64,000 nt of DNA from positions 1-64,000 of the forward strand of contig JANWZD010000014.1 of the NCBI GenBank assembly GCA_025054935.1. The letters run 5' to 3'. Every line of letters starts with the position of its first letter. Position 1 is the first letter of the stretch. Shown here piece by piece: positions 9,365-17,693 of the stretch. The notes below the pieces were generated by a model. It made no database searches. It was not told the origin of the DNA and worked only from the letters and a program-made list of their open reading frames with translations. The stretch comes from Dehalococcoidia bacterium (GTDB taxonomy: Bacteria > Chloroflexota > Dehalococcoidia > SpSt-223). Both the position numbers and the translations under genes were made by a program.

Positions 9365-9864
9365 CTCCTCCTCAGCAACCGTGATTCCTCGGCGGAGGTT
9401 CGACGTTGCGGCGCCACCGCGTCTCACCGACCGTCTAAGCGGGGGGACGCCGACACGCCTGCTAGCACGCGACGCGCCGGTCCCGTCCGGCACCCCGCAC
9501 GCGGCGGCGCTCGCCGCCGCCGCGCTTCAGCGGCGGCGCTTTCGGACGAGCGAAGCCTCAGGAACTGTTGCCTCCTGCCAGCCTCTGCCGACGCAATCAT
9601 GCCGACTTCTCTCCTTCGCGCGGCCAGCACGCCCCAAATACCGCTAGAGGGGAGCGGCCGCCCGCTCCTCGGACGGCGGCAGCCTTGCGCTCTTCCCCTT
9701 CCCGACATCGCTGACCGCGCGCAATCGCGCGCGGAGCTCTCTGCTCTCGCTGCGCGGATGCGGCCTCGCGCCTGCGCCTTGCCCGGCGTCGGCAGCAGAG
9801 GGCTCGGTCCCTGCAGCGGTCGCCTTCCCGCCGAGCAGCGCCGGCGATCATGCCAGCAGCGCCC
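9365..9864. other. Gene-free stretch, 500 bp
   Basis: GC-rich DNA between the glycosyltransferase start and the luciferase-like gene stop. Short frames on both strands encode only low-complexity Arg/Ala/Ser-rich peptides. The promoter for the glycosyltransferase pair should lie at the left edge, but I cannot pick a convincing -35/-10. No repeats or structured RNA were recognised. Confidence 0.55.
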
Positions 9865-10839
9865 TCACCGGAACTTGGGGATAACCCGCTCGGCGAGAAC
9901 GCGCAGTCCATCGAGGTCATACGGCGCGAAGACCGAGAACATAAAGTGGGTGATGCCGGCCGCAATGTACTGCTGGAGCCGTTCGACTGCCGCCTCCGGC
10001 GGGCCGGTCAGGACGCGCGGGGCAAGCGCCTCAAACGGCTGGTGGAAAACCCGCGTCAGCTTCTCCTTGGCCGCCTGCTCGCCAGCCGAGTCGGCCGCGA
10101 TCGTCTGGAGGACGATCGCGGTGCGCTCTAATGTCGCCGGATCGCGGCCGATCTCGCGGCAGCGCTCGTCGAGCACCGCGTTCAGGCGGCGGATCTCTTC
10201 GACGCTCCCAGCAGTGTTCCACTGGTCAGCATGTTTCGCGACGACGCGGAAGGCCAGCTGTTCGCCGCGCGCGCCAACGAGGATCGGGGGGTAGGGCTTC
10301 TGGAGCGGCGGCGGGTCAGTTAGAGCATCCTTCAGCGCGTAGAACCGTCCTTGGAAGTTCGCTGGCTGCGTCGTCCACATCGTCCGGATGACAGTGAGCG
10401 CTTCGTCCTCCATCCGAACGCGGTCGGCTTTGGAGGGCAGCGTGCCGCCGTACATCTCGTGTTCGTACTGGTTGTACCCGGCGCCCATGCCAAGAACGAA
10501 CCGCCCGCCGGAGATCTGGTCAACCATTGCTCCCATCTTGCCGACAAGCCCGGGATTGCGGTAGGCGACAGCCAGCACGAGGGTGCCGAGCGTGATGCGC
10601 GTCGTGATGCTGGCGAGCGCCGAGATGGTGGTGAAGCATTCGAGACAGGGGCCTTCCCGGTCGATCGGGCCGGGAACGAAGTGATCGAACACCCAGAACG
10701 AGTCGAAGCCCATCGCTTCGGCCTCAACGCAGAGGGTCCGATACTCCTGCCATGTGGTGTGCATCGGCGTGGCGTTCAGGCCGAAGCGGATGCGGTCGCC
10801 AGTCGTCCGAGCGGGCAGCGGGAGGGAAGTGAGCGACAC
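9865..10839 (-). CDS. LLM-class (probably F420-dependent) oxidoreductase
   Basis: A 324-aa bacterial luciferase-like monooxygenase fold. DRIRFGLNATPMHTTW opens the first strand, followed by EAEAMGFDSFWVFDHF, RITLGTLVLAVAYRNPGLV, the SGGRFVLGMGAGYNQYE segment and PPILVGARGEQLAFRVVAK. These are typical of the F420-dependent subgroup of LLM enzymes; the substrate is unknown. GTG 10839 is chosen because GGAGGT lies 7 nt upstream. The more 5' ATGs (10872/10869) overlap a TATGAT -10 box and would add a non-conserved hydrophobic leader. It is transcribed divergently from the histidine kinase. Confidence 0.88.
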   Translation of the reverse strand: MSLTSLPLPARTTGDRIRFGLNATPMHTTWQEYRTLCVEAEAMGFDSFWVFDHFVPGPIDREGPCLECFTTISALASITTRITLGTLVLAVAYRNPGLVGKMGAMVDQISGGRFVLGMGAGYNQYEHEMYGGTLPSKADRVRMEDEALTVIRTMWTTQPANFQGRFYALKDALTDPPPLQKPYPPILVGARGEQLAFRVVAKHADQWNTAGSVEEIRRLNAVLDERCREIGRDPATLERTAIVLQTIAADSAGEQAAKEKLTRVFHQPFEALAPRVLTGPPEAAVERLQQYIAAGITHFMFSVFAPYDLDGLRVLAERVIPKFR

Positions 10840-10867
10840 GACAAGCACCTCCAGCAACAGCGACGCC

Positions 10868-10873
10868 ATCATA
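10868..10873 (-). promoter_or_regulatory. -10 box of the luciferase-like gene
   Basis: TATGAT on the minus strand lies about 28 nt before GTG 10839, leaving a short leader that contains the GGAGGT ribosome site. No clear -35 is present. The match supports the downstream GTG start. Confidence 0.5.
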
Positions 10874-10953
10874 GCCTAGCGCGACCGACAGGCGGCGTTT
10901 CCACTAAACTAAACATCGGCCGGAGCAATCGAGCGGTGCTATCGGAAGGCGCG

Positions 10954-13197
10954 ATGCGCTCCCAAGACCTTGCTGTCTATCGCTGTCTGTTCGCGGCGCT
11001 TCCGCTGGCAACCTTGCTTGTCTCCGAGAACGACCTGCGCATTGTCGACGCAAACGCTGCGGCAGAGCGGTTCATCGGCCTCCCGCTCTCCGCGCTCGTT
11101 GGCCAATCTGCGCTTCACTTTGCTCCGCCGGATGACCAGGCGGCATTTGCCTCCCAACTTCGCCTCCCGCGGGAGACCCCGCTTCGCGTCGGGCGTCTGC
11201 GCGACCGGAATGGCGAGGAGCGCACGGTGGCGGTCCGAGTCGCTCGTCTCGACAGCGCTGCGGAGCCGCTCCTGCTCGTCGTCTTTGACGATGTGACCGA
11301 CCAGCTCGCTCGCGCGATCAGCCGTAACCGCGCGGTTGAGCGGCAGCAGCTTATTGCCGCGATCGCCGGGGACACCAGCTGGGACTGGAATATCCTGACC
11401 GGCGACCTCTGGTGGGATGACGCGGTGGAACGACTTTTCGGCTATCCGCGGGGAGCGATTGAAGAAACGTTCGCCTGGTGGGCCCAGCGCGTTCATCCCG
11501 ACGACCGTGCGCGGGTCGAACAGTCTCTTGAAGAGGCGATTGCGGGGAGCAGCGAGCGGTGGGAAGCGGAGTACCGCTTTCGCCACGCCGACGGCCACTA
11601 CGTTGATGTCCGCGATCGCGGCGCCATTATTCGCAATGCTGCCGGCCAGGCAGTGCGGATGGTCGGCAGCATGATGGACATCAGCGAGCACCGCCGCATC
11701 ATGCGCGCGCTTGAGGAGAGTGAGACGCGCTATCGAACGATCTTCGAGCAAGCGCCGATCGGTGTCGCAGAGATTGATATCTACGGCAATATTGTCCGAA
11801 CGAATGCCGCTTTCAAGAAACTATTTGGCATATCCGAGCATAGAAAACGTAATCGCCACCTAATCTCCCTCTTCACTCATGAGGATCAGAAAAGAATTCG
11901 ATCAGCTGTTATACGAGCGCAGAAAAGGCGTATTCCATATCTCCGAAGAGAAGCAAAGTGCCAACGCAACGATGGATCGACCTTCTGGGCGAGCATAAAT
12001 GCCGTAGTTATTTTCGAGGATAATGGCACTCCGTTGTTTGGTATTGTCCTCATCGAGGATATCTCTGAGCAGAAGGAAGCAGAACACCGAGCACAGCTCG
12101 TCGCCCAGGCCGAGAAGCTGCGCGCGCTTGGCCAGATGGCAAGCGGCGTTGCGCACAATGTCAACCAAACTCTCGGCCTGATTGCCGGCCACAGCCAACT
12201 GGCGCTCGCTGCACTCGACCAGCCGGAGCCGAGCCTCGCGCGGGCGCGCGAGTCGGTGATGGTGATCCGCCAAGCGGTCGAGGAGGGCGCGGCGGTGGTC
12301 AGGCGACTGCAGTCCTTCGCTCGCCCCGGAGCAGAAGGGCCGCCGCGATTGATCGAGGTCGGCACCCTCCTCGAGGACGTTGCCCGGCTGACCGCGCCTC
12401 AGTGGCGCGATCTTCCCCAGCAGGAAGGCCGTCCCATCCGGCTTGCCGTCAACGCCGAGCCCGGCGTGTTCGTCGAGGGCTGGCCGGAGGCCCTCCACGA
12501 GGCACTCCTCAATCTCATCTTCAACGCCGTCGACGCGCTGCCCCAGGGCGGCGAAATCGTCCTCACTGCCTACCGCGATGAGAACGAGGCCGTCATCGAA
12601 GTCCGCGATACGGGTATCGGCATTCCAGAGTCGGCCCTCGGCCGCATCTTCGAGCCGTTCTTCACGACAAAGGGCGAGCGCGGCACCGGCATCGGCCTGC
12701 CCACCGTCTTCCGGATTATTGAGCGTCACCGCGGGACGATCGCCGTGCGCTCAAAAGTCGGCGCCGGAACCGCGTTCACCATCCGTCTTCCAAGCAAGCC
12801 CCCCGCGACGACACTCCCTCGCCGGGAGCGCGCCGAGCGGGGTCCGACGAAGCGCATCCTCGTCGTCGACGATGATCTCCGGATCGCGGAGATGGCGCGC
12901 CGGATGCTCGAATTGGATGACCACGCTGTGACGATCGCAAGCTCAGGGGAGGAAGCGCTTCGCTGCCTCGAACGGGAAGCATTCGACACCGTCATCGCCG
13001 ATCTCGGTCTTGGCGCAGGCATGAACGGCTGGGACCTCGCCGCCGCGGTGCGACGGCGGTGGCCGGGCACACGCTTCGTGCTCGCAACCGGCTGGGGCGC
13101 AGAGCTCGACCCGGCGAAAGCCCAAGCCCGCGGCGTCGATGCAGTCGTCGCGAAGCCCTATACCGTCGCAGAACTGCGCCGTCACCTCGCTCACTAG
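10954..13197 (+). CDS. Hybrid sensor histidine kinase (three PAS, HisKA, HATPase, receiver)
   Basis: A 747-aa soluble hybrid kinase; no membrane segment is seen. ATG 10954 follows GGAAGG by 4 nt. PAS domains lie at about 15-115, 125-245 (AQRVHPDDRARVEQSL) and 255-370 (RYRTIFEQAPIG to EDISEQK). The phospho-His is in GVAHNVNQTLGL (about residue 400); the H-box reads HNVNQ rather than HD/E-NN. ATPase motifs are [18 protein letters not shown] and GTGIGLP. The receiver begins ILVVDDD and its Asp is in VIADLGLGAG (about 682), with the conserved Lys in VVAKPYT. About 240 bp coding for the third PAS (11821-12060) is only about 45% GC by my count, against about 63% just after it. No separate response regulator is adjacent. 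Confidence 0.92.
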   Translation: MRSQDLAVYRCLFAALPLATLLVSENDLRIVDANAAAERFIGLPLSALVGQSALHFAPPDDQAAFASQLRLPRETPLRVGRLRDRNGEERTVAVRVARLDSAAEPLLLVVFDDVTDQLARAISRNRAVERQQLIAAIAGDTSWDWNILTGDLWWDDAVERLFGYPRGAIEETFAWWAQRVHPDDRARVEQSLEEAIAGSSERWEAEYRFRHADGHYVDVRDRGAIIRNAAGQAVRMVGSMMDISEHRRIMRALEESETRYRTIFEQAPIGVAEIDIYGNIVRTNAAFKKLFGISEHRKRNRHLISLFTHEDQKRIRSAVIRAQKRRIPYLRREAKCQRNDGSTFWASINAVVIFEDNGTPLFGIVLIEDISEQKEAEHRAQLVAQAEKLRALGQMASGVAHNVNQTLGLIAGHSQLALAALDQPEPSLARARESVMVIRQAVEEGAAVVRRLQSFARPGAEGPPRLIEVGTLLEDVARLTAPQWRDLPQQEGRPIRLAVNAEPGVFVEGWPEALHEALLNLIFNAVDALPQGGEIVLTAYRDENEAVIEVRDTGIGIPESALGRIFEPFFTTKGERGTGIGLPTVFRIIERHRGTIAVRSKVGAGTAFTIRLPSKPPATTLPRRERAERGPTKRILVVDDDLRIAEMARRMLELDDHAVTIASSGEEALRCLEREAFDTVIADLGLGAGMNGWDLAAAVRRRWPGTRFVLATGWGAELDPAKAQARGVDAVVAKPYTVAELRRHLAH

Positions 13198-13232
13198 CGC
13201 CAGAGCACGGCCGGAGCCCCCGGCGCGTTCGG

Positions 13233-15698
13233 CTACCGCTTGCCGGCAAGAGTAGCAAGAACGTCGCGGTAGTATTCCAGCCGGGCAGCGCCAAGATGAG
13301 CGACGAAGAACGGCTCGCGATCGGGCCGAAGAAATTGCGGCACCGCGACCGCATGGCCGGGCGCTTCCGGAGGGGAGATCCCGGCCCCGAGGATCGGCCC
13401 AGCATCAGCGGCAGGGAGCGGCAAAACAACGGCGCCAGCAACGCGCGGGATCACGCCCCGGATCGGCTGGGGAATGCGCGCAAGCGAGCGGAATGCCATC
13501 ACAACTTGGACCCCGCCGTCGCCCGAAACGGAGAGGAGCGCCGACAGCAGCTTGGTAAGCTCGTCATTTGCTGACGCGCCGCCGCGCGCAAAGAGGTCGT
13601 CGAGCCCGTCGAAGACGACGACAAGCCGAGGCAGCGGCGTTCCCGAGCGGCGACGGAACGCGGCGAGGGAGCCGAGGTCGCTCGAGCGGCGGAGCGCGGC
13701 GCGCCGGTCAAGCGCGGCGCGGACTGGCTGAAACAGCTTCAGAGGAAGCTCCTGAGCCGCGGTCAGCCGCTCCGCGCGCAGGTGAGACGAGGCGCCGCCG
13801 AGTGCGGCAAGTTCGCCATTGTCGGCGTCGAACAGCAGGATCTCCAGTTCCCTCGGGCTGTAGCGGAGCGCCAAGCTGAGCGCGAGGGTGCGCAGGAGCG
13901 ATGTCTTCCCGCTGTCTGGTCCTCCAATAACGGCCAGATGCTGCGCCGCCTCGCCGCCGAAGGAGGCATGCACAACTTCCCCATTTTGACGCGCTCCGAT
14001 CGGGGCGGCGATCGGGCCCCCGGCGTCACCCGTCCACCATTGATCGTCCGAGGGGGCGATCTGGTCGAAGAGCAGGGTGTAGCGGCTGACCGCGCGGCCG
14101 ACCCGCTGCACCAGCCGCGTCGCAAGCGCCGGCGCCGGCGGCGCATCCGGGCGAAGCTCGCATTCCGCGATTCCCTCCTCTTCAAGCGCGAACCCCTGCT
14201 TGCCGCTGCTGACCACAGTCGCGCAGGCGTCAAGGTCGGTCAGCCGCACGCCGATGGGGCCCGGCCGCGCGAGATCGACCAGCACAATCGGCCAGACCCC
14301 CGCCGCCGGTCCCTCCTGCATCAGCCGCCACAACCGCACTGCGGCGGTCTCGCTGAACCCTTCTGGAAAATCGAGCACGACCGCCACGTGGACGTGGTTC
14401 CCGCCGTCTCCGCCGCGGCGAGGCGCAACTACGTCGTCCAGCAGAGCCGCTAATTCATCTTCAATCTCGACCGGAGTGACCCGCACTCGGCCGCGAACAA
14501 ACCGCTCATCGTAGTCTGCCAATTGCAGGAACGGCGCAACCGCCGCGCCGCGTCCGAGGGGGTCGAAAAAGGAAAAGTGAAGCCGGCCGGGCGGGACCCC
14601 GCAGAGCAGCCGGAAGAGAAGCGAGACGACGAGGCCCAGCGCCTCATTGTGCTGGGCCGGGCTCGCCTTGATGAGGAGCGGTCGGGCGAGCGGCAGAGAG
14701 ACGAAAGCCGGGGTTTCGAGGCGATACATCGCGACCCCAGCGCGGAGGAGACCGAGGCGAAGCACCGGGGCGAGCTCGTCGGGCGGCGTCCAGCCCGTCC
14801 ATTCGTCCGCCTCCCAGTCGAGCAGCCACGGCTGCAGCTGGCGCCGCAGCGCTGCCAAGCCCGGCTCGACCTGCGCTCGTGCCTGGTCGAAGACCGGCTT
14901 CAAGATCTCTATCGCCTGCTGATAGGCAGCATCGGCCTCGCGCACGGCGCGCCCATAGGCGGCGTCGATCTCTTCGAGCCACCGGCGATAGGCGCGGCGA
15001 GCGCCTGCCAAGGAGCGCGACAACTGCTCGAAGGCGCCGGCAGGAGAAGCGATCGCCGGACCGCCCGGCTCAACGAGCAGCGGCAAAGCAAAGACGCCGG
15101 CGCCCCCGAGCAAGCTGAGCAGAAGGCCGACCAGCATCGCGGCGGTGGACCCGCCGAGGAGGAGGGAGGTCGCCGCGAGCGAGAGGCCAAGCACAGCAAC
15201 TACAGCGCCGACGAGCCGAAGCACCGCGCTCGGGCCGGCACTCTCGCCGACGCCGAGCGCGCGTTGAATGTAGCGCAGGGCTCGCTCGGCGCCGTCTGCA
15301 TAGGAAGCGATCTGCTTCGCTGGGTCGCTGTCGCTTGGCGGCGCGCCCGGGTCGCCGACCCCCGAGAAGCCGCCGAGCAGCAGCTCGAGCCGGGTGGCCC
15401 GGTCAGCCCGGCTCAGCCGGCTCGTTTCTGTCAGCAGCGCGCGAGCGCGCTCGTAGATGCCCTCGACGCGGCTGAAAGCGCGGTCGGCACTGGCGCGGCT
15501 GGCGCGCCGCGCCGCTTCTGCCTGCTGGATTGCCTGCTTGCGCCGCTCGCGCGCGAAGGCGATTTCCTGTCGGACATTCGCCGATGCATCCCGAAAGAGA
15601 TGCAGGAGCGCACGCAGCTCATCGTCGGCACGAGCCGGCGGGTTGTCGAGCGCCTGGACCATCGTACGCACAGCGCGGCCTCTCGCCGCGCTCTCCAC
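13233..15698 (-). CDS. FtsK/SpoIIIE-like membrane ATPase
   Basis: An 821-aa protein. The N-terminal about 120 residues are charged and helical (coiled-coil-like, QEIAFARERRKQAIQQAEAA). Two adjacent transmembrane helices (about 165-215) follow, then another helical region and a C-terminal P-loop domain. Walker A is GGPDSGKTS near residue 593 and Walker B is RLVVVFDGLDDL near 699. The domain resembles the FtsK/SpoIIIE/EccC motor family but occurs only once, unlike multi-domain T7SS EccC, and no WXG100 gene is nearby. There is no gamma (DNA-reading) domain at the C-terminus, so chromosome translocation is not implied; the cargo is unknown. GTG 15698 gives the longest frame and ATG 15662 is an alternative. 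Confidence 0.82.
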   Translation of the reverse strand: MESAARGRAVRTMVQALDNPPARADDELRALLHLFRDASANVRQEIAFARERRKQAIQQAEAARRASRASADRAFSRVEGIYERARALLTETSRLSRADRATRLELLLGGFSGVGDPGAPPSDSDPAKQIASYADGAERALRYIQRALGVGESAGPSAVLRLVGAVVAVLGLSLAATSLLLGGSTAAMLVGLLLSLLGGAGVFALPLLVEPGGPAIASPAGAFEQLSRSLAGARRAYRRWLEEIDAAYGRAVREADAAYQQAIEILKPVFDQARAQVEPGLAALRRQLQPWLLDWEADEWTGWTPPDELAPVLRLGLLRAGVAMYRLETPAFVSLPLARPLLIKASPAQHNEALGLVVSLLFRLLCGVPPGRLHFSFFDPLGRGAAVAPFLQLADYDERFVRGRVRVTPVEIEDELAALLDDVVAPRRGGDGGNHVHVAVVLDFPEGFSETAAVRLWRLMQEGPAAGVWPIVLVDLARPGPIGVRLTDLDACATVVSSGKQGFALEEEGIAECELRPDAPPAPALATRLVQRVGRAVSRYTLLFDQIAPSDDQWWTGDAGGPIAAPIGARQNGEVVHASFGGEAAQHLAVIGGPDSGKTSLLRTLALSLALRYSPRELEILLFDADNGELAALGGASSHLRAERLTAAQELPLKLFQPVRAALDRRAALRRSSDLGSLAAFRRRSGTPLPRLVVVFDGLDDLFARGGASANDELTKLLSALLSVSGDGGVQVVMAFRSLARIPQPIRGVIPRVAGAVVLPLPAADAGPILGAGISPPEAPGHAVAVPQFLRPDREPFFVAHLGAARLEYYRDVLATLAGKR

Positions 15699-15787
15699 TG
15701 AACTTTTCGGCTCGCCAGACGCTCGATGCAGCTACCGGATGGATGGCTCTTTGGTCCTAGCGGCCGCCCCGCTTCGTCAGCACGACA

Positions 15788-16483
15788 TTAGCGCGCGGCG
15801 GCTGGCTTCAGGCGGTTGTTGCGCGCCATGCCCGGCACGTGCTCAACCTCGGTGATGTAGAGGCTGGTCTCGGCAGGCGCCTCATACCAGCTTGGGTCGC
15901 CCGGCGGAACGAGCCGGTCCTGCGCCCCGCGCGCCGCGTCGACGCTCGGAAAATAGGTGACGACCGCGAGCTCGTTCTTGCCGATCACGCGGCGGAGGTC
16001 CCACCAGATCCATCCCTCGATGCCCGGCCCCCCTTGGGCAGCATAGGCGCTGATGACGTCGTCCATGCGTTCCGCCTTCGGCGTCAGCTTCTGGAAGACG
16101 TAGCCGCGCCCCGCACCGAGCTCGCGTCGCGGCTGCGGCTGGCCGACTACCGGGGCTCGCCCTGGCTCCGCATTCATCACCACTTCAGAGGCGATGAAAA
16201 TCGGATGGCGGGCGAAGACATCCCCGCGCCGCAGGTCCTGCAGCGCCGCCCGATGGCTCGCCTCGAAATCGGCGCTCGCCCGCCAAGCATCGAAGGCCGC
16301 CTGGTTGGGCCACTGGGAAGTGCTGTGGAAGGTGTTGCCTTCGAGCGGCCGCGCAATTTCGAAGAGGAGCGCGTTCCACCGTTCCGTGATTGGACGCGCG
16401 TCATCATCTTCGGCAAAGGCTAGGACCATCGCGTCGAAATGCTGCTCGGTGGGAAAGAGATGGTTTGTGCCGACGAAGAACAT
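15788..16483 (-). CDS. Dimeric alpha/beta-barrel (ABM-like) protein
   Basis: A 231-aa protein. ATG 16483 follows GGAGGGGAGT. It appears to consist of two ferredoxin-like halves: MFFVGTNHLFPTEQHFDAM with NTFHSTSQWPNQAAFDAW, then RGYVFQKLTPKAERMDD with ELAVVTYFPSVDAA and SLYITEVEHVPG. This pattern (strand, helix, strand, 'W/F..aaf..W') is that of stress-responsive A/B-barrel or antibiotic-biosynthesis-monooxygenase folds. The reaction is unknown; no catalytic residue is evident. A promoter overlapped by a perfect 10-bp inverted repeat lies directly upstream, so repressor control is likely. Confidence 0.7.
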   Translation of the reverse strand: MFFVGTNHLFPTEQHFDAMVLAFAEDDDARPITERWNALLFEIARPLEGNTFHSTSQWPNQAAFDAWRASADFEASHRAALQDLRRGDVFARHPIFIASEVVMNAEPGRAPVVGQPQPRRELGAGRGYVFQKLTPKAERMDDVISAYAAQGGPGIEGWIWWDLRRVIGKNELAVVTYFPSVDAARGAQDRLVPPGDPSWYEAPAETSLYITEVEHVPGMARNNRLKPAAAR

Positions 16484-16514
16484 ACTCCCCTCCACGCTGA
16501 TGGTGACGCGAGCA

Positions 16515-16556
16515 ATCGTGCCACAGCGCGCCAAAAATGTCAATACTGACATTTTT
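16515..16556 (-). promoter_or_regulatory. Promoter with overlapping palindromic operator
   Basis: On the minus strand, TTGACA (16543-16538), a 17-nt spacer and CACGAT (16520-16515) form a promoter for the 16483 gene. The -35 lies inside a perfect inverted repeat: arms AAAAATGTCA (16533-16542) and TGACATTTTT (16547-16556), loop ATAC. The core contains ATGT-N8-ACAT, the spacing reported for PadR-family operators; TetR-type binding is equally possible. No regulator gene is adjacent. Confidence 0.72.
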
Positions 16557-16562
16557 CTGGGG

Positions 16563-17531
16563 TTAGGACGGCGACGCCTGCCCTGCCTCTTCGAGCCGCC
16601 GCATCGCTGCCTCGTCGAGCGAAACGGTGAGCGCGCCGAGCAGTTCGGCAAGCTGCGCCGTCGAGGTCGCCGAGACGATGGGGGCGGTGATGGCAGGCCG
16701 GTGGAGAAGCCAGGCGATCGCCACCTGGGCCGGCGTCGCGCCGGTCATCGCCGCGACCGCATCGACCGCCTCCAGCACCGCGAAGCCCCGGTCGTTGAGA
16801 TAGCGGCGCTGGATGCCGGCCGCGCGCGGGGTGGGAGGGAGCTCCTGCCCGGGGCGGTACTTGCCTGAGAGAAAGCCGCTCGCCAGCGACGAGTAGGGGA
16901 TGACGCCGATCCCTTGGTCGAGGCAGAGCGGAAGCAGTTCGCGCTCGAACCCCTCGCGGTCGACGAGGTTGTAGAGCGGCTGGAGCGACTCGAAGCGTGC
17001 GTAGCCGTATTTGTCGCTCACCCACAGCGCCTTTGTCAGCCGCCACGCGACGTAGTTCGATGCCCCGATATAGCGCACCTTGCCTTGCGTGACGAGGTCG
17101 TCGAGGGCGCGAAGCGTCTCTTCGAGCGGCGTCTCCGGGGAGTCGAAATGGATCTGGTACAGGTCGATGTAGTCGGTTTGGAGGCGGCGCAGGCTCGCCT
17201 CGACTGCCGCCATCAGGTGCGCGCGCGAGGTGCCGCCCTCGTTCGGCCCCGGCCCCATCTGGCCGCCCGCTTTGGTCGCGATGATCACCTGATGGCGATT
17301 GCCACGCGCCTGCATCCACCGTCCGAGGATGGTTTCGGACTCGCCGCCCTTATTGCCCGGCGCCCAGCGCGAGTACGTGTCCGCCGTATCGATAAAATTG
17401 CCGCCCGCTTCAACGTAGGCGTCCAAGATCTGGAACGACGTCGGCTCATCAGCGGTCCACCCAAAGACATTGCCGCCAAGACAGATCGGGGCAACTTTCA
17501 AGCCGGTTCGGCCGAGCTTGCGGTACTGCAC
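16563..17531 (-). CDS. Aldo/keto reductase
   Basis: A 322-aa TIM-barrel NADPH oxidoreductase. MQYRKLGRTGLKVAPICLGG opens the protein. The catalytic Asp/Tyr lie in NFIDTADTYSRW, and the phosphate-binding and substrate-loop regions include IIATKAGGQMG, TDYIDLYQIHFD and IGASNYVAW. GTG 17531 is preferred because GGAGG lies 6 nt upstream; ATG 17537 would sit almost on that site. Members reduce aldehydes, ketones or sugars; the physiological substrate is unknown. Its TAA is 10 nt before the palindromic operator of the next gene on the same strand. Confidence 0.92.
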   Translation of the reverse strand: MQYRKLGRTGLKVAPICLGGNVFGWTADEPTSFQILDAYVEAGGNFIDTADTYSRWAPGNKGGESETILGRWMQARGNRHQVIIATKAGGQMGPGPNEGGTSRAHLMAAVEASLRRLQTDYIDLYQIHFDSPETPLEETLRALDDLVTQGKVRYIGASNYVAWRLTKALWVSDKYGYARFESLQPLYNLVDREGFERELLPLCLDQGIGVIPYSSLASGFLSGKYRPGQELPPTPRAAGIQRRYLNDRGFAVLEAVDAVAAMTGATPAQVAIAWLLHRPAITAPIVSATSTAQLAELLGALTVSLDEAAMRRLEEAGQASPS

Positions 17532-17693
17532 GAGCATCCTCCATGGTCTTCGCTGCCGGCAAGGGTAGCAAACTCTTCTTCTCTTCCGGCAGCGCAGAAT
17601 TGCTGGGAGCAGAGCGGCCCGTGGTCTATCCTCGTCTCACCGTCGACCAGCGTTCGGAATTCGGAAAGTGAAAGAGAGGGAGCTCTCCGCGCA

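Noticed and set aside
16533-16556. Inverted repeat as a rho-independent terminator
   Set aside because: The stem is mostly A/T with few GC pairs, and the minus-strand -35 box TTGACA lies inside it; operator is the better reading, though weak termination is not excluded.
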